From NCBI GenBank assembly GCA_018970945.1, contig JAGWVJ010000005.1:1-64000 (forward strand): DNA of 64,000 nucleotides, given 5' to 3'. Below, piece by piece: positions 17,271 through 27,516 of this stretch. Below the pieces are notes generated by a model. The model had not been told where the DNA came from and made no database searches. It worked only from the letters and a program-made list of their open reading frames with translations. This DNA is from Cyanobacteria bacterium REEB417. GTDB lineage: Bacteria; Cyanobacteriota; Cyanobacteriia; PCC-6307; Cyanobiaceae. How positions within the stretch are numbered: the stretch's first letter is position 1; each line of letters begins with the position of its first letter. Both the position numbers and the translations under genes were made by a program.

Positions 17271-18446
17271 ATGACGGCCGACGGCTGGCTGCAGAAGCAG
17301 CTGGCGCAGCACAATCAGATGGTGGCCGCAGCCGGCATCCGGTTGCGGCTCGAACATCGCGGCCAGCGCATCGGCCTGCGCGGCCCCCTGCCCTGCCGCC
17401 ACGACCCCGCCAAACGACGGGTGCAGCGCCTCAGCCTGGGGGCGGCGGCCGATGCCAACGGCCTGCAGCAGGCCCAGCGACAGCTGCTCGAGGTGCACCA
17501 CCAGCTGGAGCAGGGATGCTTCGACTGGGGTCACTGGCGCGCGGCAGAATCCGGCCACGATCCCCAGCCGGGGCAGCAGCCCAGCGTGGAGCGAGCGGTC
17601 AAGGCCTTTGAAGCCGCGTTCTTCGCAGATCCGCGCCGGCGCCGCAACCCCGCCGGCAGCCGCACCACCTGGACAGGCGCCTATCTGCCGTACCTGCGCC
17701 GACTGATCGGCCAGGCCGACGCCCGGAACGCGGGTCTGAGCAGTGACCTGCTGCTGTCGGTGCTGGAGAGCTATGACCTGGCCAGCCGCAGCCGCCAGCA
17801 ATGCTCCACCGCCCTGGCGGCCCTGGCACGGCACTGCCAGCTGGCGCTGCCACCCGACTGGAGCGAACGGGGGTCTGGCTACGGCCTGCACCGGGCCCAG
17901 TACCGCCAGCTGCCCAGCGACGGAGAGATCGTGGAGCTGCTGGAACGCATCCCCAACCGCTCATGGCGACTGGTCTACGGCCTGATCGCCGCCTATGGGC
18001 TGCGCAACCATGAAGCGTTCTTCTGCGACCTTTCGGCCCTGGCGCCCGGGGGTGACCGGGTGATCCGGGTGCTGCCCACCAGCAAGACCGGCGAGCATCA
18101 GGTCTGGCCGTTTCAGCCCGACTGGGTCGAGCGCTTCGACCTCGGCGCCCTGGCCGCAGGGCGCCAGGCCCTGCCGGCGGTGACCACCGATCTGCGCCAC
18201 ACCACCCTGCAGCAGGTGGGCCGGCGGGTTGCCGAACAGTTTCGCCGTTACGCGCTGCCGATCACCCCCTATGACCTGCGCCATGCCTGGGCCGTTCGCA
18301 CCATCCACATCGGCCTGCCCGACACCGTTGCGGCGCGGATGATGGGGCACTCGGTGGCCATCCACACCCGCACCTACCACCACTGGATCACCCGCCGCGA
18401 CCAGCAGCAGGCGGTTGATGCTGCCCTGGCACGCCTGGCCCCATGA
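17271..18446 (+). CDS. Tyrosine site-specific recombinase (integrase family)
   Basis: 391-residue tyrosine recombinase. The catalytic set is mostly present in the C-terminal half: Arg245 (YGLRNHEAF), Lys272 (SKTG), Arg337 (YDLRH), His360 (GHS) and nucleophile Tyr369 (HTRTYHHW). The usual first His of box II is Tyr334. The N-terminal 120 residues are a compact arm and core-binding region. There are no att-like repeats, tRNA, excisionase or phage genes nearby. The next gene overlaps by four bases and cobO follows, so it sits in a stable operon. It may be a resident chromosomal recombinase rather than a mobile-element integrase. The ATG at 17271 is chosen over a 17223 in-frame start. Confidence 0.85.
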   Translation: MTADGWLQKQLAQHNQMVAAAGIRLRLEHRGQRIGLRGPLPCRHDPAKRRVQRLSLGAAADANGLQQAQRQLLEVHHQLEQGCFDWGHWRAAESGHDPQPGQQPSVERAVKAFEAAFFADPRRRRNPAGSRTTWTGAYLPYLRRLIGQADARNAGLSSDLLLSVLESYDLASRSRQQCSTALAALARHCQLALPPDWSERGSGYGLHRAQYRQLPSDGEIVELLERIPNRSWRLVYGLIAAYGLRNHEAFFCDLSALAPGGDRVIRVLPTSKTGEHQVWPFQPDWVERFDLGALAAGRQALPAVTTDLRHTTLQQVGRRVAEQFRRYALPITPYDLRHAWAVRTIHIGLPDTVAARMMGHSVAIHTRTYHHWITRRDQQQAVDAALARLAP

Positions 18447-19102
18447 CCCGTCCGCTGCGCACCCTGGCCTACCGGCACCGCTGGTTCTACGAGGCGGTGA
18501 CCGCCGCCAGCGCCCTGGGCGTGGGCGGGCCGGCGCGGTTGCGGCAGCTGGCCGCCACCTGGCTGGCCGAGCAGCTGCCGGCCGGGTCACCGGTGCTCGA
18601 TCTGTGCTGCGGCGGCGGCGAAGCGGCCCTGGCCCTGGCGCAGCTGGGCCTGTCGGTGTGCGGCCTCGACGTGGCGCCCAGGGCCCTCGATCAGGCGCGG
18701 GCGCGCAGCCGGCGGCTGGGTTTGGCGATCAACTGGATCGAAGGTCTGGCCGAGGATCCACCCCTGCCGGCGGGCAGCCAGATGGGCGTGCAGATCTCCC
18801 TGGCCCTGCACGAGTTCAGCGCTGACGAACGGGCGGCGGTGCTGGGGGCCTGCCAGCGTCTGCTGAAACCCGGTGGGTGGCTGGCGGTGCTCGACCTGCA
18901 CCCGGCCCAGGGACCCATGGTCCTGCCCCAGAAGCTGTTCTGCGCCCTGTTTGAGACCGAGACGGCGCTCGACTTTCTGGCCAGCGACCTGGAACGCGAG
19001 ACCAGCGCGGCCGGGCTTGTGGTGCGGCGGCGCCAGCTGCTGGCCGGTGGCGCCCTGCAGCGCCTCCTGGCCCAGAAACCGCTGAACCAGGCGCCAGAGT
19101 GA
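18443..19102 (+). CDS. Class I SAM-dependent methyltransferase
   Basis: 219-residue methyltransferase with motif I VLDLCCGGGEAALAL, an acidic motif II (CGLDVAPRAL) and the post-motif block RLLKPGGWLAVLDLHP. The pattern is that of UbiE/small-molecule methyltransferases, but the substrate cannot be told. The ATG overlaps the recombinase stop (ATGA), so it is translated from the same mRNA. cobO starts 27 bases downstream, so a corrin- or tetrapyrrole-related substrate is possible but only by association. Confidence 0.85.
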   Translation: MTRPLRTLAYRHRWFYEAVTAASALGVGGPARLRQLAATWLAEQLPAGSPVLDLCCGGGEAALALAQLGLSVCGLDVAPRALDQARARSRRLGLAINWIEGLAEDPPLPAGSQMGVQISLALHEFSADERAAVLGACQRLLKPGGWLAVLDLHPAQGPMVLPQKLFCALFETETALDFLASDLERETSAAGLVVRRRQLLAGGALQRLLAQKPLNQAPE

Positions 19103-19129
19103 GGCGGATCCACCGTGGTTCTGCTGCCC

Positions 19130-19819
19130 ATGCCCCCCGAAGCCGAGACCCGGCCAACGACCCACGATCTGGATGCACTGGCGGCCGAAATCGGTCCCGG
19201 CGGCGACCTGGCCCCCGAACGGGGCCAGCAGGCCTACCAGGCCCGCATGCAGCGCCGCCAGGAGGTGCAGCGCCAGCGGGTGGGTGAGCGCAACCTGGAA
19301 AAAGGACTGGTCCTCGTGTTCACCGGCGATGGCAAGGGCAAGACCACCGCCGCCCTGGGACTGGTGCTGCGCACCCTTGGCCACGGCGAGTCGGTGGCGG
19401 TGCTGCAGTTCATCAAGGGCGGCTGGCAACCGGGCGAGGCCAGGGCTCTGGAGCTGTTCGGCGAGGCCCTGCACTGGCATGCCCTGGGCGAGGGCTTCAC
19501 CTGGGAAACCCAGGACCGCGCGCGCGATCGGGCCCTGGTGCAGGCCGCCTGGGAGCGCTCGCTCACTTACCTGGCCGACGCCAGCCGCAAGCTGGTGGTG
19601 CTCGATGAGGTCAACGTGGCTCTCAAGCTGGGCTATCTGGATCTCGAGCAGCTGCTCGAGGGCCTGGCCCTGCGCCCACCGCTGACCCACGTGGCCCTGA
19701 CCGGCCGCGGCGCCCCACCCGCCCTGCTGGAGCGGGCCGATCTGGTTACCGAGATGAAGCTGGTGCGCCACCCCTTCAGGGAGCAGGGGGTGAAGGCGCA
19801 AAAGGGGATTGAGTTCTGA
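19130..19819 (+). CDS. cobO: Cob(I)yrinic acid a,c-diamide adenosyltransferase (CobA/CobO type)
   Basis: Transfers the adenosyl group of ATP to cob(I)yrinic acid a,c-diamide or cobalamin in B12 synthesis. The 229-residue protein has an N-terminal helix typical of the family, a P-loop GDGKGKTT at residues 66-73, a Walker-B-like LVVLDEVN, and the conserved C-terminus VKAQKGIEF. The ATG at 19130 is used; a GTG 15 bases upstream is also possible. The 27-base gap after the methyltransferase gene suggests one transcript with the recombinase and methyltransferase. cobK elsewhere in the window belongs to the same pathway. Confidence 0.94.
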   Translation: MPPEAETRPTTHDLDALAAEIGPGGDLAPERGQQAYQARMQRRQEVQRQRVGERNLEKGLVLVFTGDGKGKTTAALGLVLRTLGHGESVAVLQFIKGGWQPGEARALELFGEALHWHALGEGFTWETQDRARDRALVQAAWERSLTYLADASRKLVVLDEVNVALKLGYLDLEQLLEGLALRPPLTHVALTGRGAPPALLERADLVTEMKLVRHPFREQGVKAQKGIEF

Positions 19820-20019
19820 GTACCGCGGAGCATCGTTGCAGGGTCAACCCATTGCCGGCATGGCACTGATTCCAATGGATGCCACAGCAAGTGGCCATTG
19901 CATAGCTAATGATTTTCAAACGGGATCAGCACCATCAAGGCTGGGCTCCGTGCCTGGCGCCGCCAACTCAGCGACCCACCCGCCAGGCTGGATGCCGCTG
20001 TGCTGCGCGAGCTCGACCC

Positions 20020-21700
<1,681 letters not shown>

Positions 21701-21717
21701 GCCCCAGAGCCTGAGCC

Positions 21718-22257
21718 ATGGACCTCGAAGCCAGCATGCGCAAGTCGCTGGATGCCACCCAGCGCACCTTCAACACGATCAGAACAGGCAGGGCCAACCC
21801 TTCGCTGCTCGACAAGATCCAGGTCGAGTACTACGGCAGCGACACGCCCCTGAAGTCGCTGGCCAACCTGTCGACGCCCGATTCCCAGACGATCCAGATC
21901 CAGCCGTTCGACACCTCGGCCATGGCCGTGATCGAAAAGGCGATCGCGATGAGCGACCTGGGCCTCACCTGCAACAACGACGGCAAGGTGATCCGCATCA
22001 ACATTCCGCCGCTCACCGAGGACCGCCGCAAGGAGCTCTGCAAACTGGCGGCCAAGTACGCCGAGGAAGGCAAGGTGGCCCTGCGCAACATCCGCCGCGA
22101 CGCCATCGACAAAATCAAGAAACAGGAGAAGGACGGCGAGCTGTCTGAAGATCAGAGCCGCGACGAACAGGACAAGGTCCAGAAGCTCACCGACAGGTTC
22201 ATCGCCGACCTCGAAAAACAGCTGAGCGAGAAGGAAGCCGACATCCTCAAGGTGTGA
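21718..22257 (+). CDS. frr: Ribosome recycling factor
   Basis: Splits post-termination ribosomes together with EF-G. The 179-residue length is close to the standard 185. Conserved segments include [13 protein letters not shown], the Pro/Leu-rich [13 protein letters not shown] and the long C-terminal helix [10 protein letters not shown] to EADILKV. It follows pyrH in the common bacterial order, and the FAD-reductase gene starts ten bases after its stop. Confidence 0.98.
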   Translation: MDLEASMRKSLDATQRTFNTIRTGRANPSLLDKIQVEYYGSDTPLKSLANLSTPDSQTIQIQPFDTSAMAVIEKAIAMSDLGLTCNNDGKVIRINIPPLTEDRRKELCKLAAKYAEEGKVALRNIRRDAIDKIKKQEKDGELSEDQSRDEQDKVQKLTDRFIADLEKQLSEKEADILKV

Positions 22258-22267
22258 GACAGCCACC

Positions 22268-23395
22268 GTGAGCAGCCCCTTTGATGTGGCGGTGGTGGGT
22301 GGCGGCGCTGCCGGCGCCGCCTGCGCCGCCCATCTGACCCGGGAGGGCCGGTCAGTGGTGGTGCTCGAGCAGGGTCCTTTCCCCCGCAACAAAGCCTGCG
22401 GTGGGGGCATGGCAGCCTCGGTGCAACGCTGGTTTCCCTTTGACCTGAGCCCGGCGATCGACCAGGTGATCCGCCGGGTGCGCTTCACCTGGAATCTGGA
22501 GGATCCGGTCAGCGCCGAGCTGCCGGGGGAAGCACCCTTCTGGATCGTGCAGCGCTCCAGGCTCGACGCTTTTCTGATGCAGCAGGCCACGGCGGCCGGG
22601 GCCGAGCTGCGCCGCCACTGGCCGGTGCGGGGCATGCGACGCCAGGGGGAGGTCTGGCAGTTGCATGGACCCGCCGGTTCGGTCAGCAGCCGGGCTGTGG
22701 TGATCGCCGATGGCAGCGGCTCCACCCTGGGCAAGCCACTTGGCCTGGGTGCTGCCCGGCCCCGGTTCGCCGGCACCATGGCGGTCGAGCTCGACGCCCG
22801 TGTCGACGAACCCGACACGGCCCGCTTTGACTTTGGCTTGGTGCACCACGGCTTCTGCTGGGCCTTCCCCCGCCAGAGCGGGTACAGCATCGGCGTCGGC
22901 AGCTTCATTGGCCGCGAGGCCGCTGATCCAGAGCTGGTGCTGCAGCGACTGCTGCCCGATCTGGGGCAACCCAGTGACGCCGGACGTCGCCAGCTCAGTG
23001 TCCTGCGCATCTGGGATGGCCACCACCGCCTGCACGGCGACGGAGTGGTGGTGGTCGGCGACGCTGCCTCGCTGTGCGACCCCTTTCTGGCCGAGGGCAT
23101 CCGTCCGGCCCTGCTGAGCGGCAGCCTTGCCGCCCACCACCTGGGCCATTGGCTGGACGGCGACGGCCAGGCTCTGGCGACCTACAGCGCCGCGATCCGT
23201 CACGACTGGGGCGAGTCGATGGCCTGGGGCAGGCGCATCGCCCAGGTCTTCTACCGGGTGCCCAGGATCGGCTATCAGCTCGGCATCAAACGCAAAACGG
23301 CACCCCAACGGATCGCCCAGATCCTCTCAGGCGACATGGGCTACGGCGACATCGCCCAACGGGTGATCCGCCGGCTGCTGCTGCAACAGGGGTGA
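22268..23395 (+). CDS. Geranylgeranyl-reductase-family FAD oxidoreductase
   Basis: 375-residue flavoprotein of the geranylgeranyl reductase/ChlP-like group. It has the FAD motif VAVVGGGAAGAACAAHL at residues 6-22, the substrate-side block ACGGGMAASVQ and the second FAD contact VVVVGDAASLCDPFLAEGI. True ChlP is longer and carries a plastid/cyanobacterial-specific N-terminus that is absent here, so this is a relative of unknown substrate, perhaps an isoprenoid or lipid. It uses a GTG start at 22268, ten bases after frr, and probably shares that transcript. Confidence 0.85.
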   Translation: MSSPFDVAVVGGGAAGAACAAHLTREGRSVVVLEQGPFPRNKACGGGMAASVQRWFPFDLSPAIDQVIRRVRFTWNLEDPVSAELPGEAPFWIVQRSRLDAFLMQQATAAGAELRRHWPVRGMRRQGEVWQLHGPAGSVSSRAVVIADGSGSTLGKPLGLGAARPRFAGTMAVELDARVDEPDTARFDFGLVHHGFCWAFPRQSGYSIGVGSFIGREAADPELVLQRLLPDLGQPSDAGRRQLSVLRIWDGHHRLHGDGVVVVGDAASLCDPFLAEGIRPALLSGSLAAHHLGHWLDGDGQALATYSAAIRHDWGESMAWGRRIAQVFYRVPRIGYQLGIKRKTAPQRIAQILSGDMGYGDIAQRVIRRLLLQQG

Positions 23396-23443
23396 AACGC
23401 CGCGGGGACTCACAGGCATGCAACCCAGGCGACAGGCCCGGGG

Positions 23444-23833
23444 TCATTCGAAGCGCGTGCTGTCCTTGAGCTGCCGCAGCCGCTGATCGATCGAGCCGAG
23501 CAGCTCGATCGCAAACATGGGCGACTCCTGCACCGCAAACAGGAACTTCTCGCGGTTCATCACCAGCACGCGGCACGGGGTGATGGCCGTCGCATTGCCA
23601 TAGCGGCGGTGATCCGAGGTCACCAGGGCACCGGCTCCGAACACGTCACCGGCCCTGATCTCCTCGTGACCGCTGTCACCGTTCCAGCTGAGCTGAACCG
23701 TTCCCTCAAGGAGACCAAACATGCAGTCACCGGATTCGCCCGAGCGAAAAATCATCTCGCCGGGTTTAAGGCTGATGACCTCCCCATTGCTGGACAGAGC
23801 ACGCATGGTCTCCAGGGCGTTGACACTTGCCAT
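23444..23833 (-). CDS. Stand-alone cyclic-nucleotide-binding (Crp-like) domain protein
   Basis: 129 residues forming a single cNMP-binding jelly roll: ISLKPGEMIFRSGESGDCMFGLLEG is the opening strand pattern and AGDVFGAGALVTSDHRRYGN is the phosphate-binding cassette region. The canonical Arg of the cAMP cassette (RxA) is not in its usual context, so nucleotide binding is uncertain. No helix-turn-helix follows, so it is not itself a transcription factor. It lies downstream of tal on the same strand, with three 20-bp repeats in between. Confidence 0.82.
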   Translation of the reverse strand: MASVNALETMRALSSNGEVISLKPGEMIFRSGESGDCMFGLLEGTVQLSWNGDSGHEEIRAGDVFGAGALVTSDHRRYGNATAITPCRVLVMNREKFLFAVQESPMFAIELLGSIDQRLRQLKDSTRFE

Positions 23834-23848
23834 CGCTCCTCTCCCAGG

Positions 23849-23908
23849 TCAGTGAGTTTGATCCACGTTCAGTGAGTGTGATCCACCATCAGTGGGGTGG
23901 GATCAGCC
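23849..23908. repeat. Three 20-bp tandem repeat units between tal and the cNMP-domain gene
   Basis: Units at 23849-23868, 23869-23888 and 23889-23908 share TCAGTGAGTxTGATCCAC; the first two differ in three of 20 positions and the third is more degenerate and includes the tal stop codon. They lie 16-75 bases upstream of the cNMP-domain gene start, so they could be binding sites in its promoter region. No inverted symmetry is obvious. Confidence 0.85.
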
Positions 23909-25078
23909 ACGGGCAGCCATCGCCAGAGGTGCACCCAATCCCCCCCGCACATCATCGGCGGCGACGCGACCGTCGTTGTCGGTGTCGAGGGCAGCAAAGA
24001 CAGCATCGCTGCCGAGCCATTCCTCGCGGGTGATGCAGCCATCGCCATCAAGATCGTTGAGCTGGAAGATCTCGTGGGCCGCATGGGTCAGGGCCGCACC
24101 GCCTTCGAGTGCGGCGAGGCGATGGGTGAGCTGTTCCTCCAGGGTCTCGATCGCCTTGCAGAATCCACGGATTCCCTCATCCAGCTTTTCGCTCGCCATC
24201 GGATCGGCAGCCAGCATCTGACGGAACGCCGGTTCATCGAGATGGATCTGGTCCTGGGTGGGCGCGGGATCAAAGGCATTGAGCCTGCGTTCCAGCTCAC
24301 CGTCGCTGGAACGAAGCTGATCGAGCAGAGCCGGTGAGATGGTCAGCAGATCACAGCCTGCCAGCTCGATGATCTCGTCGATGTTGCGGAAGCTGGCACC
24401 CATGACTTCAGTTTTGTAGCCATAGGTCTTGAAGTAGTTGAAGATCTGGGTGACCGAAATCACACCCGGATCTTCCGGGCCCGGGTAGTGATCGCGGCCC
24501 GTGGATTTCTTGTACCAATCAAGAATCCTCCCCACAAACGGGGAGATCAGGGTCACCCCAGCCTCAGCACAGGCGACCGCCTGGGCGAAACCGAAAAGCA
24601 GGGTGAGGTTGCAGTGAATCCCTTCCTTCTCGAGTCGTTCTGCAGCACGAATGCCCTCCCAGGTGGAGGCGATCTTGATCAGCACCCGATCGTTGCCGAT
24701 GCCGGCCTGGTTGTACAGGCCGATCAGCTTGCGGGCCTTGGCGATCGTGGCGTCGGTGTCAAAGCTCAGACGGGCATCAACCTCGGTCGAAACCCGACCG
24801 GGCACAATCTTGAGGATCTCCTTGCCGAAGGTGACGCAGATCTCATCAAGGGCCTCATGCACGACCGCATCGGCAGAGGCGTTGGCTCCCATGACCTCGC
24901 GGGACTCGCGCAGCGATCGATCGATGAGCTCCTGGTACGTGCCGATCTGGGCTGCTGCCAGGATCAACGAGGGGTTGGTGGTGGCGTCCCTGGGCGTGAA
25001 CTGGCGGATCGCGTCAATGTCGCCAGTGTCGGCAACGACCACCGTCATGGCGGCAAGTTGATCAAGCAGGTTGGCCAT
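23903..25078 (-). CDS. tal: Transaldolase with C-terminal EF-hand pair
   Basis: Transfers the dihydroxyacetone unit between sugar phosphates in the pentose phosphate pathway. The TIM-barrel part (about residues 1-320) has TTNPSLIL and the Schiff-base Lys135 in [12 protein letters not shown]. The last 60 residues hold two canonical calcium-binding loops, residues 342-353 ([12 protein letters not shown]) and 365-376 ([12 protein letters not shown]). The EF-hand tail explains the 391-residue length against about 317 for E. coli; long EF-hand transaldolases are known in cyanobacteria. This suggests calcium control or a structural role. ftsI ends 102 bases upstream. Confidence 0.96.
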   Translation of the reverse strand: MANLLDQLAAMTVVVADTGDIDAIRQFTPRDATTNPSLILAAAQIGTYQELIDRSLRESREVMGANASADAVVHEALDEICVTFGKEILKIVPGRVSTEVDARLSFDTDATIAKARKLIGLYNQAGIGNDRVLIKIASTWEGIRAAERLEKEGIHCNLTLLFGFAQAVACAEAGVTLISPFVGRILDWYKKSTGRDHYPGPEDPGVISVTQIFNYFKTYGYKTEVMGASFRNIDEIIELAGCDLLTISPALLDQLRSSDGELERRLNAFDPAPTQDQIHLDEPAFRQMLAADPMASEKLDEGIRGFCKAIETLEEQLTHRLAALEGGAALTHAAHEIFQLNDLDGDGCITREEWLGSDAVFAALDTDNDGRVAADDVRGGLGAPLAMAARG

Positions 25079-25129
25079 GCAGAAGGACTGGGGCGATGCC
25101 GGTCGCTCAAACGCTAGCCAGTTCTGAAC

Positions 25130-25146
25130 GGCTGCCTACCGCAGCC
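25130..25146 (-). terminator. Candidate hairpin between ftsI and tal
   Basis: GGCTGC-CTACC-GCAGCC is a perfect 6-bp GC-rich stem with a 5-base loop just after ftsI on the minus strand. No U-run follows, so it could be a weak terminator, an attenuator before tal or an RNA-stability element. Confidence 0.35.
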
Positions 25147-25180
25147 AGGCAAAGATCTGGTGAACCGGACCGGCCAGGGC

Positions 25181-26962
25181 TCAGGCTGCTCCCGGGCGGA
25201 TCTTGGGCCTGGAGGGCGGGATCGACTCCAGCACCAGCAAGGCATCGATGATCTCCTTGGCCACCGGCGCCGCCACCGTCGAGCCGTAGACATTGCCGCC
25301 CTTGGGTTCATCCACCACAACCAGCACCACATAGCGCGGATCGTTCATCGGCAGATGGCCGACAAAGCTGGTGATCAGAGCACCGGGTATGTAGACGCCG
25401 TTCTCGGCTTTCTGGGCGGTGCCGGTCTTGCCGCCGATCCGGTATCCGGGTGTCTTGACCGGCAGTTGACCGCGCTCAACAACGGTCTCCATCCAGTCCA
25501 TCACGGTTCTGGTGACAGCGGGATCGAGCAGCGGGATGCCGGTGGCGCCGGGCGGCGACGCCAGGGCATCGCCCGAACGCAGGCCACGGGTGATGTGGGG
25601 ACTCACCAGCCGGCCGCCGTTGGCAAGCATGGCGTGCAGTTGCACCAGCTTGAGCGGCGTCAGGGAAAAACCCTGACCAAAAGCCGCCACCGCCGGCTCG
25701 ATCGGCTGGCCGATGAAGGCGCCGCGGTCCTTGAGCTGACCGGCCACGGCACCCGGCAGATCGGTGTCGGGGCGTGCATCGATGCCCAGGCTGCGCAACC
25801 AGTACCAGAAGCGATCGCGCTTGACCTGGGACATGGCCCGCACCATCCCGACGTTGCTGGAGACCTGAAGCACCGTGGCGAAGTCGATCACACCGTTGGC
25901 CTTGCGGTCATGGTTGAAGATCGGCCAGCCGCCGATGGTCAGCGAGCCGCTGTCGGGGACCTTGTCGCCGGGCCGAATGGCCTTTTCCTGCAGGGCGATC
26001 GCCAGGTTGATGGGCTTGAAGGTGGAGCCGGGCTCGTAGAGATCCTGAACGGACCACTCGCGGAACAAGCTTGGCTTGAACGCCCAGAAGCGGTTGGGGT
26101 CGTAGGTGGGTGCCGAGGCCAGGGCCAGCATTTCGCCATTGCGCACATCCATCACCAGCGCGGCACCACGCTTGGCGTTCCATTTCTTGATCTGGCGGGT
26201 GAGGGCCTGCTGGGCCACCTGCTGCAGGCGGGCGTCGAGCGTCAGCTGCAGGCGCAGGTCGTCGCCATAAAGCGAACCGGCGGCAAGGCCCTCGGGCAGG
26301 GGTGTGCCATCGGCACCACGGCGCATGCGCAGGGTGTCCTCATGGCGGCGCAGATCGCGATCGCGGCTCTGCTCCAGTCCGGCCTGGGGAACCCGTTCCA
26401 GATTCAGGAATCCGACGACATTGGCAAACAGCGATCCCTGGGGATAGAGGCGATGGGGGTAGGCCTCGAGATCGAGACCACTGATCCCAAGCTGCCTGAC
26501 GCGATGGGCCGTTTCGGGATCCAGATCACTGGCGAGCTTGATGCCGCTGTTGCGGCGCAGCAGGGTCTGGCGGAGCTGGGCCACGGGCAGGGCCAGCACC
26601 GGGGCCAGACGGGCCGCCACCTCGTCGGGTTTGCGCACCTGGTTGGGCGCATCCCCCGGAAAGTTGAAGTAGCGCGGATGGGCCCAGATGCGAAAACGCT
26701 GTTCATCGAGCGCGACCAGACGACCGCTGCGGTCGACGATGGTGCGCCGGCGACCGATCGGCGCGATCGACTGGGTCTGGATCGCACGGGCCCGGGCCTG
26801 CAGGTTGTCGCCGGCGGCGATCTGCAACCAGGCCAGACGCAAGGCCAATCCGCCCAGGCCAAGCACCAGCAGTCCGTAGACGGCAAGCATCCGCGGTACC
26901 GGCACGGGCTGCAGATCGACGATGCGGCGGCGACGCCGTTGCTGCAGGGAACCCGGGGTCAT
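25181..26962 (-). CDS. ftsI: Division-specific transpeptidase FtsI (penicillin-binding protein)
   Basis: Septal peptidoglycan transpeptidase anchored by one N-terminal membrane helix (VYGLLVLGLGGLALRLAWLQ, about residues 28-47). The 593-residue product carries the three penicillin-binding motifs: STFK at 313-316 (active Ser313), SSN at 368-370 and KTGT at 512-515. The non-catalytic pedestal lies between. The ATG at 26962 is seven bases after the stop of the FtsL-like gene, repeating the ftsL-ftsI order of division clusters. An in-frame extension further upstream runs through that gene and is discarded. Confidence 0.95.
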   Translation of the reverse strand: MTPGSLQQRRRRRIVDLQPVPVPRMLAVYGLLVLGLGGLALRLAWLQIAAGDNLQARARAIQTQSIAPIGRRRTIVDRSGRLVALDEQRFRIWAHPRYFNFPGDAPNQVRKPDEVAARLAPVLALPVAQLRQTLLRRNSGIKLASDLDPETAHRVRQLGISGLDLEAYPHRLYPQGSLFANVVGFLNLERVPQAGLEQSRDRDLRRHEDTLRMRRGADGTPLPEGLAAGSLYGDDLRLQLTLDARLQQVAQQALTRQIKKWNAKRGAALVMDVRNGEMLALASAPTYDPNRFWAFKPSLFREWSVQDLYEPGSTFKPINLAIALQEKAIRPGDKVPDSGSLTIGGWPIFNHDRKANGVIDFATVLQVSSNVGMVRAMSQVKRDRFWYWLRSLGIDARPDTDLPGAVAGQLKDRGAFIGQPIEPAVAAFGQGFSLTPLKLVQLHAMLANGGRLVSPHITRGLRSGDALASPPGATGIPLLDPAVTRTVMDWMETVVERGQLPVKTPGYRIGGKTGTAQKAENGVYIPGALITSFVGHLPMNDPRYVVLVVVDEPKGGNVYGSTVAAPVAKEIIDALLVLESIPPSRPKIRPGAA

Positions 26963-26969
26963 CGCAATC

Positions 26970-27461
26970 TCAGTAGCCGGGTGCGATCTGCGTCCAGCGC
27001 AGGGTCTGGAACTGGGGTCGTCCATCGCCCGATCGCAGTGGCGCCGGGGCTGCCAGGTGGACCAGTTGATTGCTGCTGGTGGGGACCAGCCATCCGGGTT
27101 GACGCACCGCACCAAGGTGGTGCTGCTCGAGCACTGCGGCGGACTCCTGCAGACGGTGCTCCAGGTTCTGGGTGTCTTCGAGACCGCGGTAATTGGTGCC
27201 CCACTGGTTCTGCCAGTGGAGCGTGAGAGCGCTGAGGCCAAGCATCGAGACCCCAAGGCCGATCAGGGCACCATCGGCGATCCGGTGCAGGCCGGCAAGC
27301 CAGGGCGCCTGCCGCACCATCCTGCCGGCCGAGAGCGAACCCTGAATCAATTGCAACGGCTGCTGCAGGGGCCTGTTCAGGCCGTTACGACGGCCTGAAC
27401 CCCGTCCTGCACGACGGACCGGCGATGGGGTCGCGGGCTGCTTGAGCTGGGAGGCGACCAC
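26970..27461 (-). CDS. FtsL-like bitopic division protein (putative)
   Basis: Basic cytoplasmic N-terminus (Arg/Gln-rich, about 70 residues), one membrane helix (GALIGLGVSMLGLSALTLHW), then a short heptad-like region (TQNLEHRLQESAAVLEQHHL) and a Pro-rich end. This topology, small size and position immediately before ftsI match FtsL, whose sequence is poorly conserved. The start is uncertain: GTG at 27461 is used, while TTG at 27470 and ATG at 27323 are possible. If right, it would bridge FtsI/FtsW to the rest of the divisome. Confidence 0.65.
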   Translation of the reverse strand: MVASQLKQPATPSPVRRAGRGSGRRNGLNRPLQQPLQLIQGSLSAGRMVRQAPWLAGLHRIADGALIGLGVSMLGLSALTLHWQNQWGTNYRGLEDTQNLEHRLQESAAVLEQHHLGAVRQPGWLVPTSSNQLVHLAAPAPLRSGDGRPQFQTLRWTQIAPGY

Positions 27462-27516
27462 CAGGGGCAATGTGCGCTGCGCAAGTGAACCACCACCTGT
27501 GGTGCTCGGCAAGGGT

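Noticed and set aside
17271-18446. Recombinase as marker of a prophage or genomic island
   Set aside because: Neighbours are housekeeping genes in the normal compact arrangement, with no direct repeats, tRNA, phage genes or composition shift.
23860-23900. Crp-type binding site (TGTGA-N6-TCACA) in the repeats
   Set aside because: TGTGA is present but the second half-site is wrong in sequence and spacing.
23849-23908. Short repeats as a CRISPR array
   Set aside because: There are no unique spacers between copies, only three degrading units, and no cas genes nearby.
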